Notes: generated from the sequence alone by a model not told the origin. Numbered from the stretch's first letter, positions 1-9,114 are shown. The stretch is DNA of 64,000 nucleotides from Deminuibacter soli (GCF_003412455.1 NZ_QTJU01000004.1:186001-250000); one strand, 5' to 3'. A program made the numbers and translations.

Positions 1-3000
1 ATTGTTCTTAAAAAGGTGGCCATTGCAGATTTGCCTTCTGCTGCTTACACAGGTTGGCTCAGTACTTATTACGTGTATGACTATATGGGCAATATGCGGT
101 TTGTTATCCCCCCTAAGGCTGTAACGGCGATCAGTACAAACTGGCTGGTAACTACTGATATTGCCATGGGACTTTGTTACCGGTATGAATATGATGAACG
201 CCAGCGGATGATTGTGAAAAAGGTGCCTGGCGCAGGTGAAATAAGGATGGTGTATGATAAGAGGGATCGGCTGGTGTTTTCACAGGATGCCAATATGCGT
301 TTGAAAAACTGGTGGCAGGCGCATCTTTTTGATAACCTGAACAGGGAGGTGCAAACCGGGATGCTAACCTATAGTGGTGACCGCGTTGCCTTGCAAACTT
401 ATGTGAATGGCGTAGCTGACAATACAACAACTGTTAATTCAACTGTACCAACCGGATCCAGTTTTCCCACAGACATTACACTGGGAAGCTGGGATGGCAG
501 TTTTGACTATACGGCTGTGAATAGCGTTACGCTGAATCCTGGTTTTGAGTTCGATGGCAGCCAGGGTACACTTACTGTGCAAACTTTGCCTGCAGTTTTA
601 AATGGGAATTTTGATCCTACTCAAACGGTAAACATGAATCCTTTACCTGCGGGTACTTTTGTTCCGCTATTATTCACCTACTACGATAACTATAACTGGA
701 CGCAGAAAACATTTGATGCTTCAAATAACAATAAGCTATCCGGCGGCAATAACCCATATCCCGAAGCAATGCCAGGCCAACGGAGCTTGCTAACTACAGG
801 GATTGCTACCGGTGTTCGCACCCGCATTATTGAAAATGCCAATGACCTGACTGCAGGTGGATGGCTTGAATCGGTAAATTTTTATGATGACAAACACAGG
901 ATTATACAAATGCAATCGGATAATTACAAAGGTGGTAAGGATATTGTCTCCAGGCGATACAATTTTACAGGGCAGGTGATTAGTGTTTACCAGGTGCACA
1001 ATAACCCGGCAGCTGCAACAGGTAATTTGCGCACGTTGACTGTAACAGACTACGATCATGCAGGAAGAGTTCTCCGGGTAAGTAAGACCATTAATGATGA
1101 AACTGCCAACACGAGGGTTGTTGCACTAAATAATTACAATGCATTAGGGCACCTGAGTACAAAACAGATTGGACAAAAGACAGATGCATCCGGTATTCCG
1201 TTGCCAGGTACTTTTTTAGAAAATGAAAGTTACACCTACAATGTACGCAACTGGCTGAAAGGTGTTAACTGGAACTACTCAGGCAGTGCGCCCAGCACAC
1301 AGGGCACCCAGGCGAGCCAGAACAAATGGTTTGGATTTGACCTGAGCTATGATTGGGGCTATAACACGTATTACCTGAATGGCGATATTGCCGGCATGCG
1401 CTGGATGACTGCCACGGGCGGGCAGGAGAAGAGCTATGGATTTGGGTATGATAACACGAGTCGCTTACTATTTGCTGATTTTAAAGTGACAGATGGCAGC
1501 GGCTGGAATAATAACGATGGGCTTGACTTTAGTATGAAGATGGGCAATGGAGCAGATTACACACAGGCATACGACGAAAACGGCAATATTCTTCAAATGC
1601 AGCAATGGGGACTGAAACAGCCAGGTGTTGGTGCATTGATAGATAACTTAAAATATACTTATGCCCAAACCAATAACAGCAACAAGCTACTGTCTGTAGA
1701 AGATCAAACAGGTACAACAGATAATAACCTGGGCGATTTTACTGACCGGAATACAGGCAGCCCGGATTATGGCTATGATGTAAATGGTAACCTGGTAACC
1801 GATCTGAATAAAGGGATAAGTGGTACAACCGGAGAAGATGTAAATGGTAACTTAAGTTACAGTTACCTGAATCTGCCTTTCAAAATTACAACCAATAAGG
1901 GAACGATAACGTTTGTGTACGATGCGGCCGGCACAAAACTACAGAAGACTGTAGTAGAAAATGCTACGGCTACGAATGGTAACCAGGTAATTACCACACA
2001 AACAGCTTATCTGAATGCGTTTGTATATGAGAATAACAAATTGCAATTTGTACAACATGAAGAGGGGCGATTGCGGCCAGCAAGTGCAAGCGGTAATACA
2101 CTGACGGCTTATGTGTTCGATTATTTCTTAAAAGACCACCTGGGCAATACACGCATGGTACTTACGGATGAACATCAACAGGATCAATACCCTGTAGCAA
2201 CACTTGAAACAGGTGCAACCCAAATCGAGAAAAATTACTATGATATCCAGGACGCCAATATTGTAACCAAGCAGTCTGTAACAGGATTTGTAAATGTAGC
2301 CGGACAGAATTATCCCAACAATAATGGCAATCCTCCTTACAATACCAATAATACCAGCCAGGTAAATGCCGAAAGCCAGGCGCTATACAAGTTGAATGGT
2401 AACGGAACTAAAACAGGACTGGGCATTACGCTGAAAGTAATGGCTGGTGATGTGGTTGATATATTTGGGAAGTCTTATTACTTCCAGAATACAGTAGACA
2501 ATAATCATAACTCGGCTCCAGCAGTAACGGCTTTATTAACTGGATTGCTTGGCAATCCCTCCGCCAGCGGCATCAGCGCAGCACATGGTGGTGTTACTGC
2601 CGAAGCCTTAAATGGAATTGCGGCAACGAGCGCACCGATTGGCAATGCCCTATCCCAGGCTGCACAGGCCAATAATGCCACTCCCACACGGCCCCGTGCC
2701 TACATCAATTACCTGGTGTTTGATGACCAGTTGCAATATGTTGGCTCGAATATGAGCCAGGTGTATACCAGCGGAGGCGTTATCAAGGATCATCATGGAG
2801 AATTGTCTGGCATACCCATCACAAAAAATGGCTATATTTATGTGTACTGTAGCAACGAGAGTCCTGTTGATGTGTTCTTTGATAATTTACAGGTGATACA
2901 GACCCGTGGACCGGTGTTGGAAGAAACGCATTATTATCCGGGTGGACTCACTATGGCTGGTATTTCTGACAAAGCGTTGAAATCCCAATACGCTCAGAAC

Positions 3001-3771
3001 AAATACCGCTTTAATGGCAAAGAACTAGAGAACCAAGAGTTCGCGGATGGATCGGGGTTAGAACAGTATGATTTTGGCAAGCGTTTTTATGACCCTCAAC
3101 TCAACAGATGGCGGGCAGTAGATCCGCTTGCGGATAGCATGCGGAGATTTTCGCCGTATGCGTATGCCTTCGATAATCCGATAAGATTCATTGATCCCGA
3201 TGGAAGGAGTGCAGTAGATCCTGGCGATAAATTCAAAACACCGGAAGCTGCTGCAAAGGATTTTGCTAAACTCTATAATGATAATTCAATATCTAATAAA
3301 AAAGAATACGCTACGTACATTGTAGAGGTTAAAAAGGACGGTTCGACATTTTATACTTACCTGAAGCCTAATGAGGGATCGGAAGCATCTTCAACGCCTA
3401 AAGGTTTAGGGTTATCGAATGAAGGCGACGCAACAACCGTTGCCAGAGCACACACACATGGAAACTATGACCCTAAGTATGCCAACGATGTATTTTCTCC
3501 AGCGGATATAAAAAATGCACAAAACCAAGGAGTGGATAGCTATGTTGCAACGCCGGATGGTAGTCTACAAAAATATGACAACTCAACTAAATCGGTAAAC
3601 ACAATAGATACAAGTATTCCAAGCGATCCTGCAGATCCTGCAAGAAAAAATACAGTTGATGCAGCTTCTTTACCTAAGAATGAACCGACCTATGGAGCCT
3701 TTGATTGGATAAAACGTAATATTATTGCGCCGATTTTAGTTGGTGCACAGGCAGCTAATCGCGCAAATTAG
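1..3771 (+). CDS. Rhs repeat protein with DUF4329-like C-terminal toxin domain (5' partial)
   Basis: The frame is open to the left edge, so the true start lies outside; the GTG at 16 is only the first possible start inside. Tyr-Asp-rich RHS/YD repeats ([25 protein letters not shown]) run through the first ~900 residues. The RHS core ends at about residues 995-1063 ([39 protein letters not shown]). After the usual DPDGR boundary the protein switches to a ~188-residue variable tip with an HTHG motif at residues 1146-1149 and FSPADIKNA, as in DUF4329 domains of polymorphic toxins. In this class the RHS shell encloses and delivers the C-terminal effector. The target is unknown. The next gene starts 4 nt downstream and resembles an NTF2-fold immunity protein, which supports a toxin reading. 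RHS assignment is firm; the DUF4329 call is from motif memory. Confidence 0.9.
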   Translation: MVLKKVAIADLPSAAYTGWLSTYYVYDYMGNMRFVIPPKAVTAISTNWLVTTDIAMGLCYRYEYDERQRMIVKKVPGAGEIRMVYDKRDRLVFSQDANMRLKNWWQAHLFDNLNREVQTGMLTYSGDRVALQTYVNGVADNTTTVNSTVPTGSSFPTDITLGSWDGSFDYTAVNSVTLNPGFEFDGSQGTLTVQTLPAVLNGNFDPTQTVNMNPLPAGTFVPLLFTYYDNYNWTQKTFDASNNNKLSGGNNPYPEAMPGQRSLLTTGIATGVRTRIIENANDLTAGGWLESVNFYDDKHRIIQMQSDNYKGGKDIVSRRYNFTGQVISVYQVHNNPAAATGNLRTLTVTDYDHAGRVLRVSKTINDETANTRVVALNNYNALGHLSTKQIGQKTDASGIPLPGTFLENESYTYNVRNWLKGVNWNYSGSAPSTQGTQASQNKWFGFDLSYDWGYNTYYLNGDIAGMRWMTATGGQEKSYGFGYDNTSRLLFADFKVTDGSGWNNNDGLDFSMKMGNGADYTQAYDENGNILQMQQWGLKQPGVGALIDNLKYTYAQTNNSNKLLSVEDQTGTTDNNLGDFTDRNTGSPDYGYDVNGNLVTDLNKGISGTTGEDVNGNLSYSYLNLPFKITTNKGTITFVYDAAGTKLQKTVVENATATNGNQVITTQTAYLNAFVYENNKLQFVQHEEGRLRPASASGNTLTAYVFDYFLKDHLGNTRMVLTDEHQQDQYPVATLETGATQIEKNYYDIQDANIVTKQSVTGFVNVAGQNYPNNNGNPPYNTNNTSQVNAESQALYKLNGNGTKTGLGITLKVMAGDVVDIFGKSYYFQNTVDNNHNSAPAVTALLTGLLGNPSASGISAAHGGVTAEALNGIAATSAPIGNALSQAAQANNATPTRPRAYINYLVFDDQLQYVGSNMSQVYTSGGVIKDHHGELSGIPITKNGYIYVYCSNESPVDVFFDNLQVIQTRGPVLEETHYYPGGLTMAGISDKALKSQYAQNKYRFNGKELENQEFADGSGLEQYDFGKRFYDPQLNRWRAVDPLADSMRRFSPYAYAFDNPIRFIDPDGRSAVDPGDKFKTPEAAAKDFAKLYNDNSISNKKEYATYIVEVKKDGSTFYTYLKPNEGSEASSTPKGLGLSNEGDATTVARAHTHGNYDPKYANDVFSPADIKNAQNQGVDSYVATPDGSLQKYDNSTKSVNTIDTSIPSDPADPARKNTVDAASLPKNEPTYGAFDWIKRNIIAPILVGAQAANRAN

Positions 3772-3775
3772 ATTT

Positions 3776-4114
3776 ATGAAAAGCAAACACTATTTTTGGA
3801 GTTGTATAATTTTATTAGGATGTACGCTTGCAATTGCAAATTGCAACAATCCCAGCAATCGGAATCAGCCAATAGAATCACCTAAGACGGCGGAGGCTTT
3901 GGAGAAAGAAAAAGTGATAAAGATTGCCGAAGAAATAGCCTTTAAGGAGTATGGTGATGAAATAAAAAATGAATTACCATTGAAGGCGCAACTGTTCGGA
4001 GATTCTATGTGGATCATCCAAGGGACTTTACCCGAAGGTGCAGATGGAGGAACCGTATATATTGAGTTAAGTAAAAGTGATCATAGGCTATTAAAAATTA
4101 CACATTACAAGTGA
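3776..4114 (+). CDS. NTF2-fold immunity-like lipoprotein
   Basis: 112 aa, starting at the ATG 4 nt after the RHS stop codon; an upstream in-frame start at 3740 would overlap the toxin and lacks the leader at its N-terminus. The N-terminus MKSKHYFWSCIILLGC is a signal peptide with a lipobox-like LLGC, so a periplasmic lipoprotein is likely. Residues ~45-112 (IAFKEYGDEI, KAQLFGDSMWIIQGTLP, GGTVYIELSKSD, LLKITHYK) match my recollection of the NTF2-fold immunity family that follows polymorphic toxins. The position directly behind a toxin tip fits that role. Binding to the upstream DUF4329-like domain is inferred. Confidence 0.72.
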   Translation: MKSKHYFWSCIILLGCTLAIANCNNPSNRNQPIESPKTAEALEKEKVIKIAEEIAFKEYGDEIKNELPLKAQLFGDSMWIIQGTLPEGADGGTVYIELSKSDHRLLKITHYK

Positions 4115-4227
4115 GTTGTTTTGAAAAAAGACCTCGTATAACAGATAATGCCGTAGCTGTTGTTGCGGTTTTTTCTTTTTGGTTCTCGAAACTTCCCTAG
4201 CTTTACGGTGACGTAAACCGTTAGGAG

Positions 4228-4374
4228 ATGAACACTTCCCTGGAGCATTTACCGGAGCACAAGCAAAAGCAGCTGAGAGAGATCACCGGGATCATCGTGA
4301 AGGCGGTGGATCCCGAGAAGGTGATACTGTTCGGCAGTCACGCCACGGGTTCAAGAAGTGGTACAGGAAGTTAA
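4228..4374 (+). pseudogene. Truncated MNT-type nucleotidyltransferase N-terminus
   Basis: A 48-codon frame starting at ATG 4228 encodes an N-terminal helix, then VDPEKVILFGSHATG, the glycine-serine signature (GSxAxG) that opens minimal nucleotidyltransferase domains. The sequence leaves the family right after this motif and stops; the catalytic aspartates (DxD) are absent. In Bacteroidota such N-termini normally lead into a nucleotidyltransferase, often with a HEPN domain. This is therefore a remnant cut by deletion or rearrangement, consistent with its place in a scar between two RHS cassettes. Confidence 0.6.
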
Positions 4375-4822
4375 GACGGAAACCCTGACAAAAGCGGTGA
4401 GGCTGGACGAGTACTTCCGGTCTTGCTGCGTTTATACCCTCTCCCGAATCCGTCCCCAGGCGGATGAGCGGCCAGCGTTTTGGTTGTACCAAAACATAGC
4501 TGGCTACGCCTTCGGGGATCACCCAAATGAGGGCGCCCGTCGCGCCCGGCAAGATGTATAAATGTCCACCAAAATGCCGGGACAGGAGCGACGATCTCTG
4601 GTATGGGAAGCCCTTACCCTCACCTAAACCCATCACCCCGTAAAACGCCTTAAAATGCCCTCCCTATAATATCCTATAAAAACCGCCTCCCCCGGAGGGG
4701 GACGGGAGGGGGCGAAAAACGTCTTTACACAAAATCCCCCAAGACCTCACAGGCGTTCACAATTTTACACAGCCGTTCACAGCTTTATCCAGCCCTTCCC
4801 AGGGAATCCCCTCTTTTTAGTC
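4375..4822. other. GC-rich non-coding scar between RHS cassettes
   Basis: No convincing gene. Base composition is visibly richer in G and C than the AT-rich toxin tips on either side, which suggests a different origin. It includes a small hairpin near 4688-4704 (TCCCCC-GGA-GGGGGA) and phased TTCACA words at 4745-4785. Short open frames on both strands lack recognisable domains. It reads as debris of a mobile element. Confidence 0.45.
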
Positions 4823-5046
4823 CATCCTGCTACGCTCACCCTTGGCCCAGCTCCTGTTAAGCAGGATGTACTTTTGTATATACAAAAGTCTCCTGGTCAT
4901 GTGTAAAAGCGGGGCAAGATGCATCTTACTACTCGAATGGTATCGAGTTAATGCAATAGGCTTCCGCCGGCCCCATCCTGCACGGTTAATACCCGGTCAA
5001 TGCAGCAAGGCTGATCATGCAGGATGTGTTTTTGCAGGGCAAAAAC
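4823..5046. repeat. Two-unit array of nested palindromes
   Basis: Unit 1: CATCCTGCT at 4823-4831 pairs with AGCAGGATG at 4860-4868, followed at 4870-4889 by a perfect 20-bp palindrome (ACTTTTGTAT and its complement). Unit 2: CATCCTGCA at 4974-4982 pairs with TGCAGGATG at 5018-5026, followed at 5029-5045 by TTTTTGC-AGG-GCAAAAA. Between the units lie a 12-bp palindrome (AAGATGCATCTT, 4916-4927) and ACTCGA/TCGAGT at 4931-4948. The repeated plan suggests a recombination site, a mobile-element end or a structured RNA. No flanking recombinase or transposase is visible. Confidence 0.7.
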
Positions 5047-5210
5047 TCCGGGCCGCCGGGGCGGAATGACCGTAATGGACAGATTTTTTTCTTTCATCTG
5101 AGTTCAATTGAAAAGGTCAATTGAGAGGAAAAATCGATTATCTTGGAGGGGTATAGCAGTTCTTTGAACAGGTCAAAATCCGAGCGCCGGGCAAAAGGGG
5201 TTCGGGTTAA

Positions 5211-6170
5211 AAAGGGGATGGTAGGTATTATCCGTTTGGGTTGACCATGGCGGGGATTAGTAGTAAGGCACCGGGGAAGTTGCAGAAAAGGTACAAATAC
5301 AACGGCATAGAGCAAAACACCGATTTAGACTTAAATACATACGAGGCACACTTCAGGACTTTAGACCCACAGATAGGGCGCTGGTGGTCGTTAGACCCCA
5401 AGCCCAATGTAAGCATAAGCGGTTATGCAAGTATGGACAATAATCCCATACGTTATGCTGACCCATTGGGTGATACTTTGCGAGTTCAATTTAGAACAGG
5501 CTTCTTAGGCTTGGGCAAAAAGCAGGAAGTGATTTATAATAATGGAAGTTTGACTAATAAAGATGGTAGTGCATATGCAGGTAAAGTGAAAGGTTATTTG
5601 GGTAAGGTTGTCGGAGCGTTAAGCTCATTAAACAATACAGCAGAGGGAAAATCAATGGTTGGAGAGTTGCAAAACTCTACAAATAATTTTATTTTAAAGA
5701 ATGGTTCAGCTAATTCATTTACACCTTCAAATTTAACTGCTTCCTACGGCAACATTCCATCTCTTCAAAAAGTATCTAATGGAGCTCTTCCCACTGGGGG
5801 CAGTGGAGGAACCATAGTTTGGAACCCTGGAATAACTACAAGCGGAATGAATACAGCGGGAAGTATAGACAGACCTGCTTATATAGGATTAGGGCATGAG
5901 ATGGCACATGGACGAGATGCAAATCAAGGCACACTGTACATTGGGAGCGATTATACAAATCCATTAAATGGCAATTCTTATTTAGCGCAAGACCAAGGAT
6001 TAAATAAATCTGAATGGCGTGCGGTATATTATGAAAATATAATCAGAGGACAGGCGGGTATTCCTTTGCGTTCACAATATGGATTACAAGATAATGGCGG
6101 CAGCTTTACAGGAACAGGACCTTCATTATTAACACCGGCAGGGCTTCCAATTAATTTTCCAATACAGTAA
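5211..6170 (+). CDS. Orphan Rhs C-terminal tip with M91-like zinc metallopeptidase domain
   Basis: The frame is open from 5211 and reads YYPFGLTMAG without an ATG before 5247; TTG 5241 is the first usual alternative start. Residues ~10-78 are the end of an RHS core (YKYNGIEQN, RTLDPQIGRWWSLDP, NPIRYADPLGD). The ~230-residue tip carries HEMAH (H219 to H223 counted from 5241), a zincin HExxH motif in the context GLGHEMAHGRD, as in M91/NleD-type effectors. It lacks the RHS shell and any secretion signal, the form of a displaced orphan toxin cassette that can recombine onto an intact rhs gene. The same YYP-x-GLTMAG words occur in the large RHS gene near 2932-2960, giving homology for exchange. 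Confidence 0.8.
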   Translation, partial: KGDGRYYPFGLTMAGISSKAPGKLQKRYKYNGIEQNTDLDLNTYEAHFRTLDPQIGRWWSLDPKPNVSISGYASMDNNPIRYADPLGDTLRVQFRTGFLGLGKKQEVIYNNGSLTNKDGSAYAGKVKGYLGKVVGALSSLNNTAEGKSMVGELQNSTNNFILKNGSANSFTPSNLTASYGNIPSLQKVSNGALPTGGSGGTIVWNPGITTSGMNTAGSIDRPAYIGLGHEMAHGRDANQGTLYIGSDYTNPLNGNSYLAQDQGLNKSEWRAVYYENIIRGQAGIPLRSQYGLQDNGGSFTGTGPSLLTPAGLPINFPIQ

Positions 6171-6173
6171 TCT

Positions 6174-6659
6174 ATGAAAAAAGCAATAACATTATTCTCT
6201 ATGTTGTTTGGGGTAGCGATGAGTTTACATGCTCAAAAAGAAGCTGTTTTTTGTAAAGGCAAAGGTTATAGGGGCTATGTGTTCGACACCAGCTATTTGG
6301 TTTTAAAATCAATCAAGGAGCAACATAGTAGGGCTGTATTGTCTTGTGATGAAATAAAAGTTGCAGAAGGTATTTTAAAAAATAATCTGGCTTCTTTGAA
6401 CGCTAATAAAGTCAATCAAACTGACGGTTGCCCTAATATAAGTAAGAAGCTATGTAAGTACCGCCGCCAATATTTTGGATTTATAAACTCAAAAGGAGAA
6501 AAAGTTGTTTGGATAAATATGTTTTGGAATAAAGAGTTTAACGATAGCTCAAAGCATCAGTTGGTTAGCGTAAGCGATGGTTGTAGTTATTATTGGAATA
6601 TAGAGGTAAACATAACAACAAACACTCTAAGCAACTTGCAGATAAATGGAAAAGGTTAA
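6174..6659 (+). CDS. Secreted protein of unknown family, candidate immunity partner of the M91 tip
   Basis: 161 aa, starting 3 nt after the metallopeptidase tip stops. The N-terminus MKKAITLFSMLFGVAMSLHAQ is a Sec signal peptide with cleavage after AQ or HA, so the product is probably periplasmic. The mature part has four or five cysteines (FCKG, LSCDE, DGCPN, KLCKY, DGCSYY), compatible with disulfides, and a GFINSKGEKVVWINMFW strand pair. I do not recognise the family. Its place is that of an immunity gene, and a periplasmic inhibitor would fit a toxin acting there. The role is inference from position only. Confidence 0.6.
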   Translation: MKKAITLFSMLFGVAMSLHAQKEAVFCKGKGYRGYVFDTSYLVLKSIKEQHSRAVLSCDEIKVAEGILKNNLASLNANKVNQTDGCPNISKKLCKYRRQYFGFINSKGEKVVWINMFWNKEFNDSSKHQLVSVSDGCSYYWNIEVNITTNTLSNLQINGKG

Positions 6660-6665
6660 ATAAAG

Positions 6666-6690
6666 AAGCCCGGCAACGCCAGGCTTATTT
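6666..6690 (+). terminator. Weak hairpin after the M91 partner gene
   Basis: AAGCCCGGC at 6666-6674 pairs with GCCAGGCTT at 6678-6686 with one mismatch, followed by an AT-rich stretch without a clear T-run. It lies 7 nt after the stop codon of the preceding gene. Confidence 0.4.
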
Positions 6691-6800
6691 ATTTAGTATC
6701 GCCTGCATTTTATTTTTAGCGAGGAAGGCATCGAGGAGCGTATAAACACATTCTTTACCGCAGGCTGCATCATTGAAAACCAGTTGGCGGATATGTTCAA
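6685..6800 (-). pseudogene. C-terminal fragment of an unidentified protein
   Basis: On the minus strand a frame ending at TAA 6687-6685 reads protein-like sequence (WNFEHIRQLVF, CVYTLLDAFLAKNKMQ, AILNK) of about 40 residues. It is cut where the plus-strand third toxin remnant begins. The amphipathic pattern and charged C-terminus look like a real protein end. I cannot name the family. It may be a third gene fragment trapped in the island. Confidence 0.3.
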
Positions 6801-6806
6801 AATTCC

Positions 6807-7142
6807 ATGAAAGGTGTTGCTCCTGGTAAAAGCGCTGTATTTGGGGTTTCAATTATGGGTGGGTATCACACAATGACGCTTACGGCAACCAATAATGTAC
6901 TTGTACCTAGTTTGCCCATTCCGGGAACAGATATATCAACTCCGCCTATCACTTTTACTACCTTTACGATGTCTGACCAGGGAACAATTGCAACGTTAGG
7001 GCGTGGGAATCTCAAATATCAGTCAGCATCGGCACTGGATGGGGGATTAGCTACTTATATTCATTCTCAAATGAATGCAAGAACTGAAGGCGGTTCTCCT
7101 TTTCCAGCTACAATAGAATTGCATCAAATTCTAAACAAATAA
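6807..7142 (+). CDS. Decayed third Rhs-type toxin tip (remnant)
   Basis: 111 aa from ATG 6807; the frame is open back only to a TGA near 6773, so the normal upstream fusion is missing. The product is Thr/Gly-rich (GGYHTMTLTATNN, FTMSDQGTIATLGRGNL) and ends ATIELHQILNK. It has no signal peptide and no RHS core. It lies between the M91 cassette and a frameshifted secreted protein, so the order tip-then-partner seen twice upstream repeats here. The family is not recognised. A toxin remnant is the best guess, from context only. Confidence 0.4.
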   Translation: MKGVAPGKSAVFGVSIMGGYHTMTLTATNNVLVPSLPIPGTDISTPPITFTTFTMSDQGTIATLGRGNLKYQSASALDGGLATYIHSQMNARTEGGSPFPATIELHQILNK

Positions 7143-7146
7143 CGAT

Positions 7147-7688
7147 ATGATTAAGAAAAGGCTGATAATTGCTATTTTGTTTTCTTGTGTCTTTAATAGT
7201 TTTCACGTAATCGCACAGGATAATAGTTTAAAAAAATTAAAATCCAACTAACCTTAGGTTATGAAGAAAACTACCAGAATCCAACAGAGCGTTATGAAGA
7301 CTTCAGGAAACTATTTAAAGGGAAATTGAATAGTGATCAATTTAAGCACGCGGTTGCCTGGAATTTTCGTGCAAAAGAGAAAATTGGGAATGTAAGAAGG
7401 GGTATTAATATCTATGTTTATCAATATAAATCCGATCGATCTGCGTCGGAAAAATTCAAAGATGCGGAGAATGTGAAAAAGACACAAGATGATTCTGTTT
7501 TTTCAAAAGGATGGAGCCAGGCATTGCTGAATGGAAAGTATATACTGATTATTTCTACCGATTGTGCTTACGCTGAAGATGAATGGAATGGAATATTGAA
7601 AATCTTTAACAAGAGCGTAGTTAAAGTGTTGGATAAACATGTTGGCGATCGGAAGATTGACTGTGCGTGCGGAGGAGGATGTTCATAG
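7147..7688 (+). pseudogene. Secreted protein, frameshifted in an A-run
   Basis: ATG 7147 opens MIKKRLIIAILFSCVFNSF..VIAQ, a Sec signal peptide, and runs into TAA at 7249-7251. The rest continues in another frame to 7688 (LTLGYEENYQNP, FKHAVAWNFRAK, GWSQALLNGKYILIIS, CACGGGCS). Adding one A to the seven-A run at 7230-7236 joins the two into one ~180-aa protein. The gene starts 4 nt after the third toxin remnant, the same tip-then-secreted-partner order as upstream, so it may be a former immunity gene. The frameshift is either a mutation in a dying cassette or a homopolymer sequencing error. Confidence 0.6.
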
Positions 7689-7755
7689 CGGATTGTAGCG
7701 GACAGTTTCACCGGGTGAAATAGCTTTTCATAATTCGGACAATTCAACGTATAAA

Positions 7756-7787
7756 AAAGAGGCCATCTTTCGATGACCTTTTTTTCG
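7756..7787 (-). terminator. Terminator of the truncated tRNA-Arg copy
   Basis: AGGCCATC pairs with GATGACCT (one mismatch) around TTTC, with T-runs on both sides. On the minus strand it sits directly behind the tRNA 3' end at 7788, exactly as hairpins follow the two intact tRNA-Arg genes. Confidence 0.6.
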
Positions 7788-7817
7788 TGATCCTGTCAGG
7801 ATTCAAACCTGAAACCT
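7788..7817 (-). pseudogene. Truncated tRNA-Arg(ACG), 3' 30 nt only
   Basis: These 30 nt are identical to the 3' end (T-arm and 3' acceptor strand) of the intact tRNA-Arg gene at 9155-9228 (9155-9184). The remaining 44 nt, including D-arm and anticodon arm, are replaced by RHS-like sequence. The copy retains its own terminator hairpin but has lost the promoter side, so it cannot yield a tRNA. Confidence 0.85.
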
Positions 7818-7847
7818 GAATATGATGAGCGCCAGCGGATGATTGTG
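7818..7847 (+). repeat. 30-nt copy of internal rhs sequence
   Basis: Matches positions 187-216 of the large RHS gene at 29 of 30 bases (encoding [10 protein letters not shown]) and directly abuts the tRNA fragment. It marks the right edge of the RHS island as a recombination scar. Confidence 0.85.
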
Positions 7848-7877
7848 GAACCTGTGAAAGCAATGCCGGCATAATTA

Positions 7878-9019
7878 TTAAAAGCCCTGCAGATTAATAT
7901 CGTCACTTTCCAATATCGCTACTTTTTTCCCCATCTTTTTCTGGATAATGCCAAAATGATGCTGGTCTTCAGGACAAACCAGCGAAATGGCCCTGCCCGA
8001 AAGGCCTGCCCTGCCTGTACGTCCAATGCGGTGAATATAATCTTTGGGAGAACGTGGCAGCTCGTAGTTAATAACTATAGGCAATTGCTGAATATCAATA
8101 CCCCGCGAAGCAAGATCAGACGCTACCAGTACCCGCAGCTTGCCTGCTTTAAAACGTTGCAGCGTTTCAAGGCGCGCAGTCTGGCTCAGGTGCCCGTGCA
8201 AAGAAGCTGCCTGTATCCCGTTTTTAATAAGTTTGCCGGTAAGGTTATCTGCTGTTCTTATGGCAGAGGTAAACACCAGCACCTGCTGCATGTTTTCATG
8301 CTTTATGAGGTAACGTAAAAGCGGCCCCTTACGTGCCTGGGTTACATGGTAGGCAAGTTGTTCAATAAGATCAATGTTGTGCTCTTCTTCTTCCACTTCA
8401 ATTGTTGCCGGCTGGTGCAGCAGGTGACGCTGCATGTCTTTAATATCTTCACTGGCAGTGGCAGAGAACAACAGGTTCTGGCGTTTGGCCGGTAGTAGCT
8501 GAAACACTTTATCCATCTCTTCTTTAAAGCCCAGGTTCAGCATTTTATCGGCTTCATCCAGCACCAGTATATCTACCTGTGATAAGTGCACGGCTTTATG
8601 GTCTATCAAATCAATCAACCGGCCTGGTGTAGCTATTAATATTTCGATGCCATGCAATGCCTTCATTTGCGGGTTGATGGAAACTCCGCCATACACTGCC
8701 ATTGTTTTTATTTTGTTTGGCAGGTGAGTGCCGAAGGTTTTACAAACATCACTTATCTGTATAGCCAGTTCACGAGTGGGCACTAATACCAATACCCGCA
8801 CATGCCTGTCTTTTTTTTCTACGCTGCGCTGGCACAATTCCAGTATAGGCAATACATAACCGGCAGTTTGCCAGAGCCGGTTTTAGAGATGCCCAGTATA
8901 TCTTTTCCCTGGAAGATAGCAGGAATAACCTGTTGCTGCACAGGTGTAGGCTGTGTAAATGATTGCTCGCCTATTGCCTTTAATAATGGTGCAGATAAAC
9001 CCAAATCGGAAAATGCCAT
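7878..9019 (-). pseudogene. DEAD-box RNA helicase (RhlE-like), frameshifted in motif I
   Basis: ATG at 9019 starts MAFSDLGLSAPLLKAI with a Q-motif (TQPTPVQQQVIP). The frame is lost inside the Walker A loop: GISKTGSGK is followed by out-of-frame sequence, and the correct frame resumes as YVLPILEL. Restoring one T to the TTT run at 8867-8869 (one A on the coding strand) gives GSGKTAGYVLPILEL and a ~380-aa protein. Downstream motifs are intact: PTRELAIQ, TPGRLIDL, VLDEADKML, LFSATA, HRIGRTGRAG. The family remodels RNA duplexes in ribosome assembly and RNA decay. Because all other motifs are intact, a sequencing error or recent mutation is likely. Confidence 0.85.
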
Positions 9020-9033
9020 CTTCTATTTTTGTG

Positions 9034-9041
9034 CAAAGCTA
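9034..9041 (-). promoter_or_regulatory. Minus-7 box TAGCTTTG of the helicase gene
   Basis: Exact match to the Bacteroidota TAnnTTTG element, 15 nt upstream of the helicase ATG on the minus strand. No clear minus-33 TTG was assigned. Confidence 0.5.
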
Positions 9042-9114
9042 TTGTAAATACCGCGCTTTATGGCTTGTAAAGCAAGTGGAGTATATACAAGCCGGGTGAG
9101 AGGTTCAACGCGAT

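Noticed and set aside
4292-4636. 114-aa minus-strand open frame in the scar
   Set aside because: Proline- and serine-rich, no domain, overlaps other open frames in GC-rich sequence; looks like chance.
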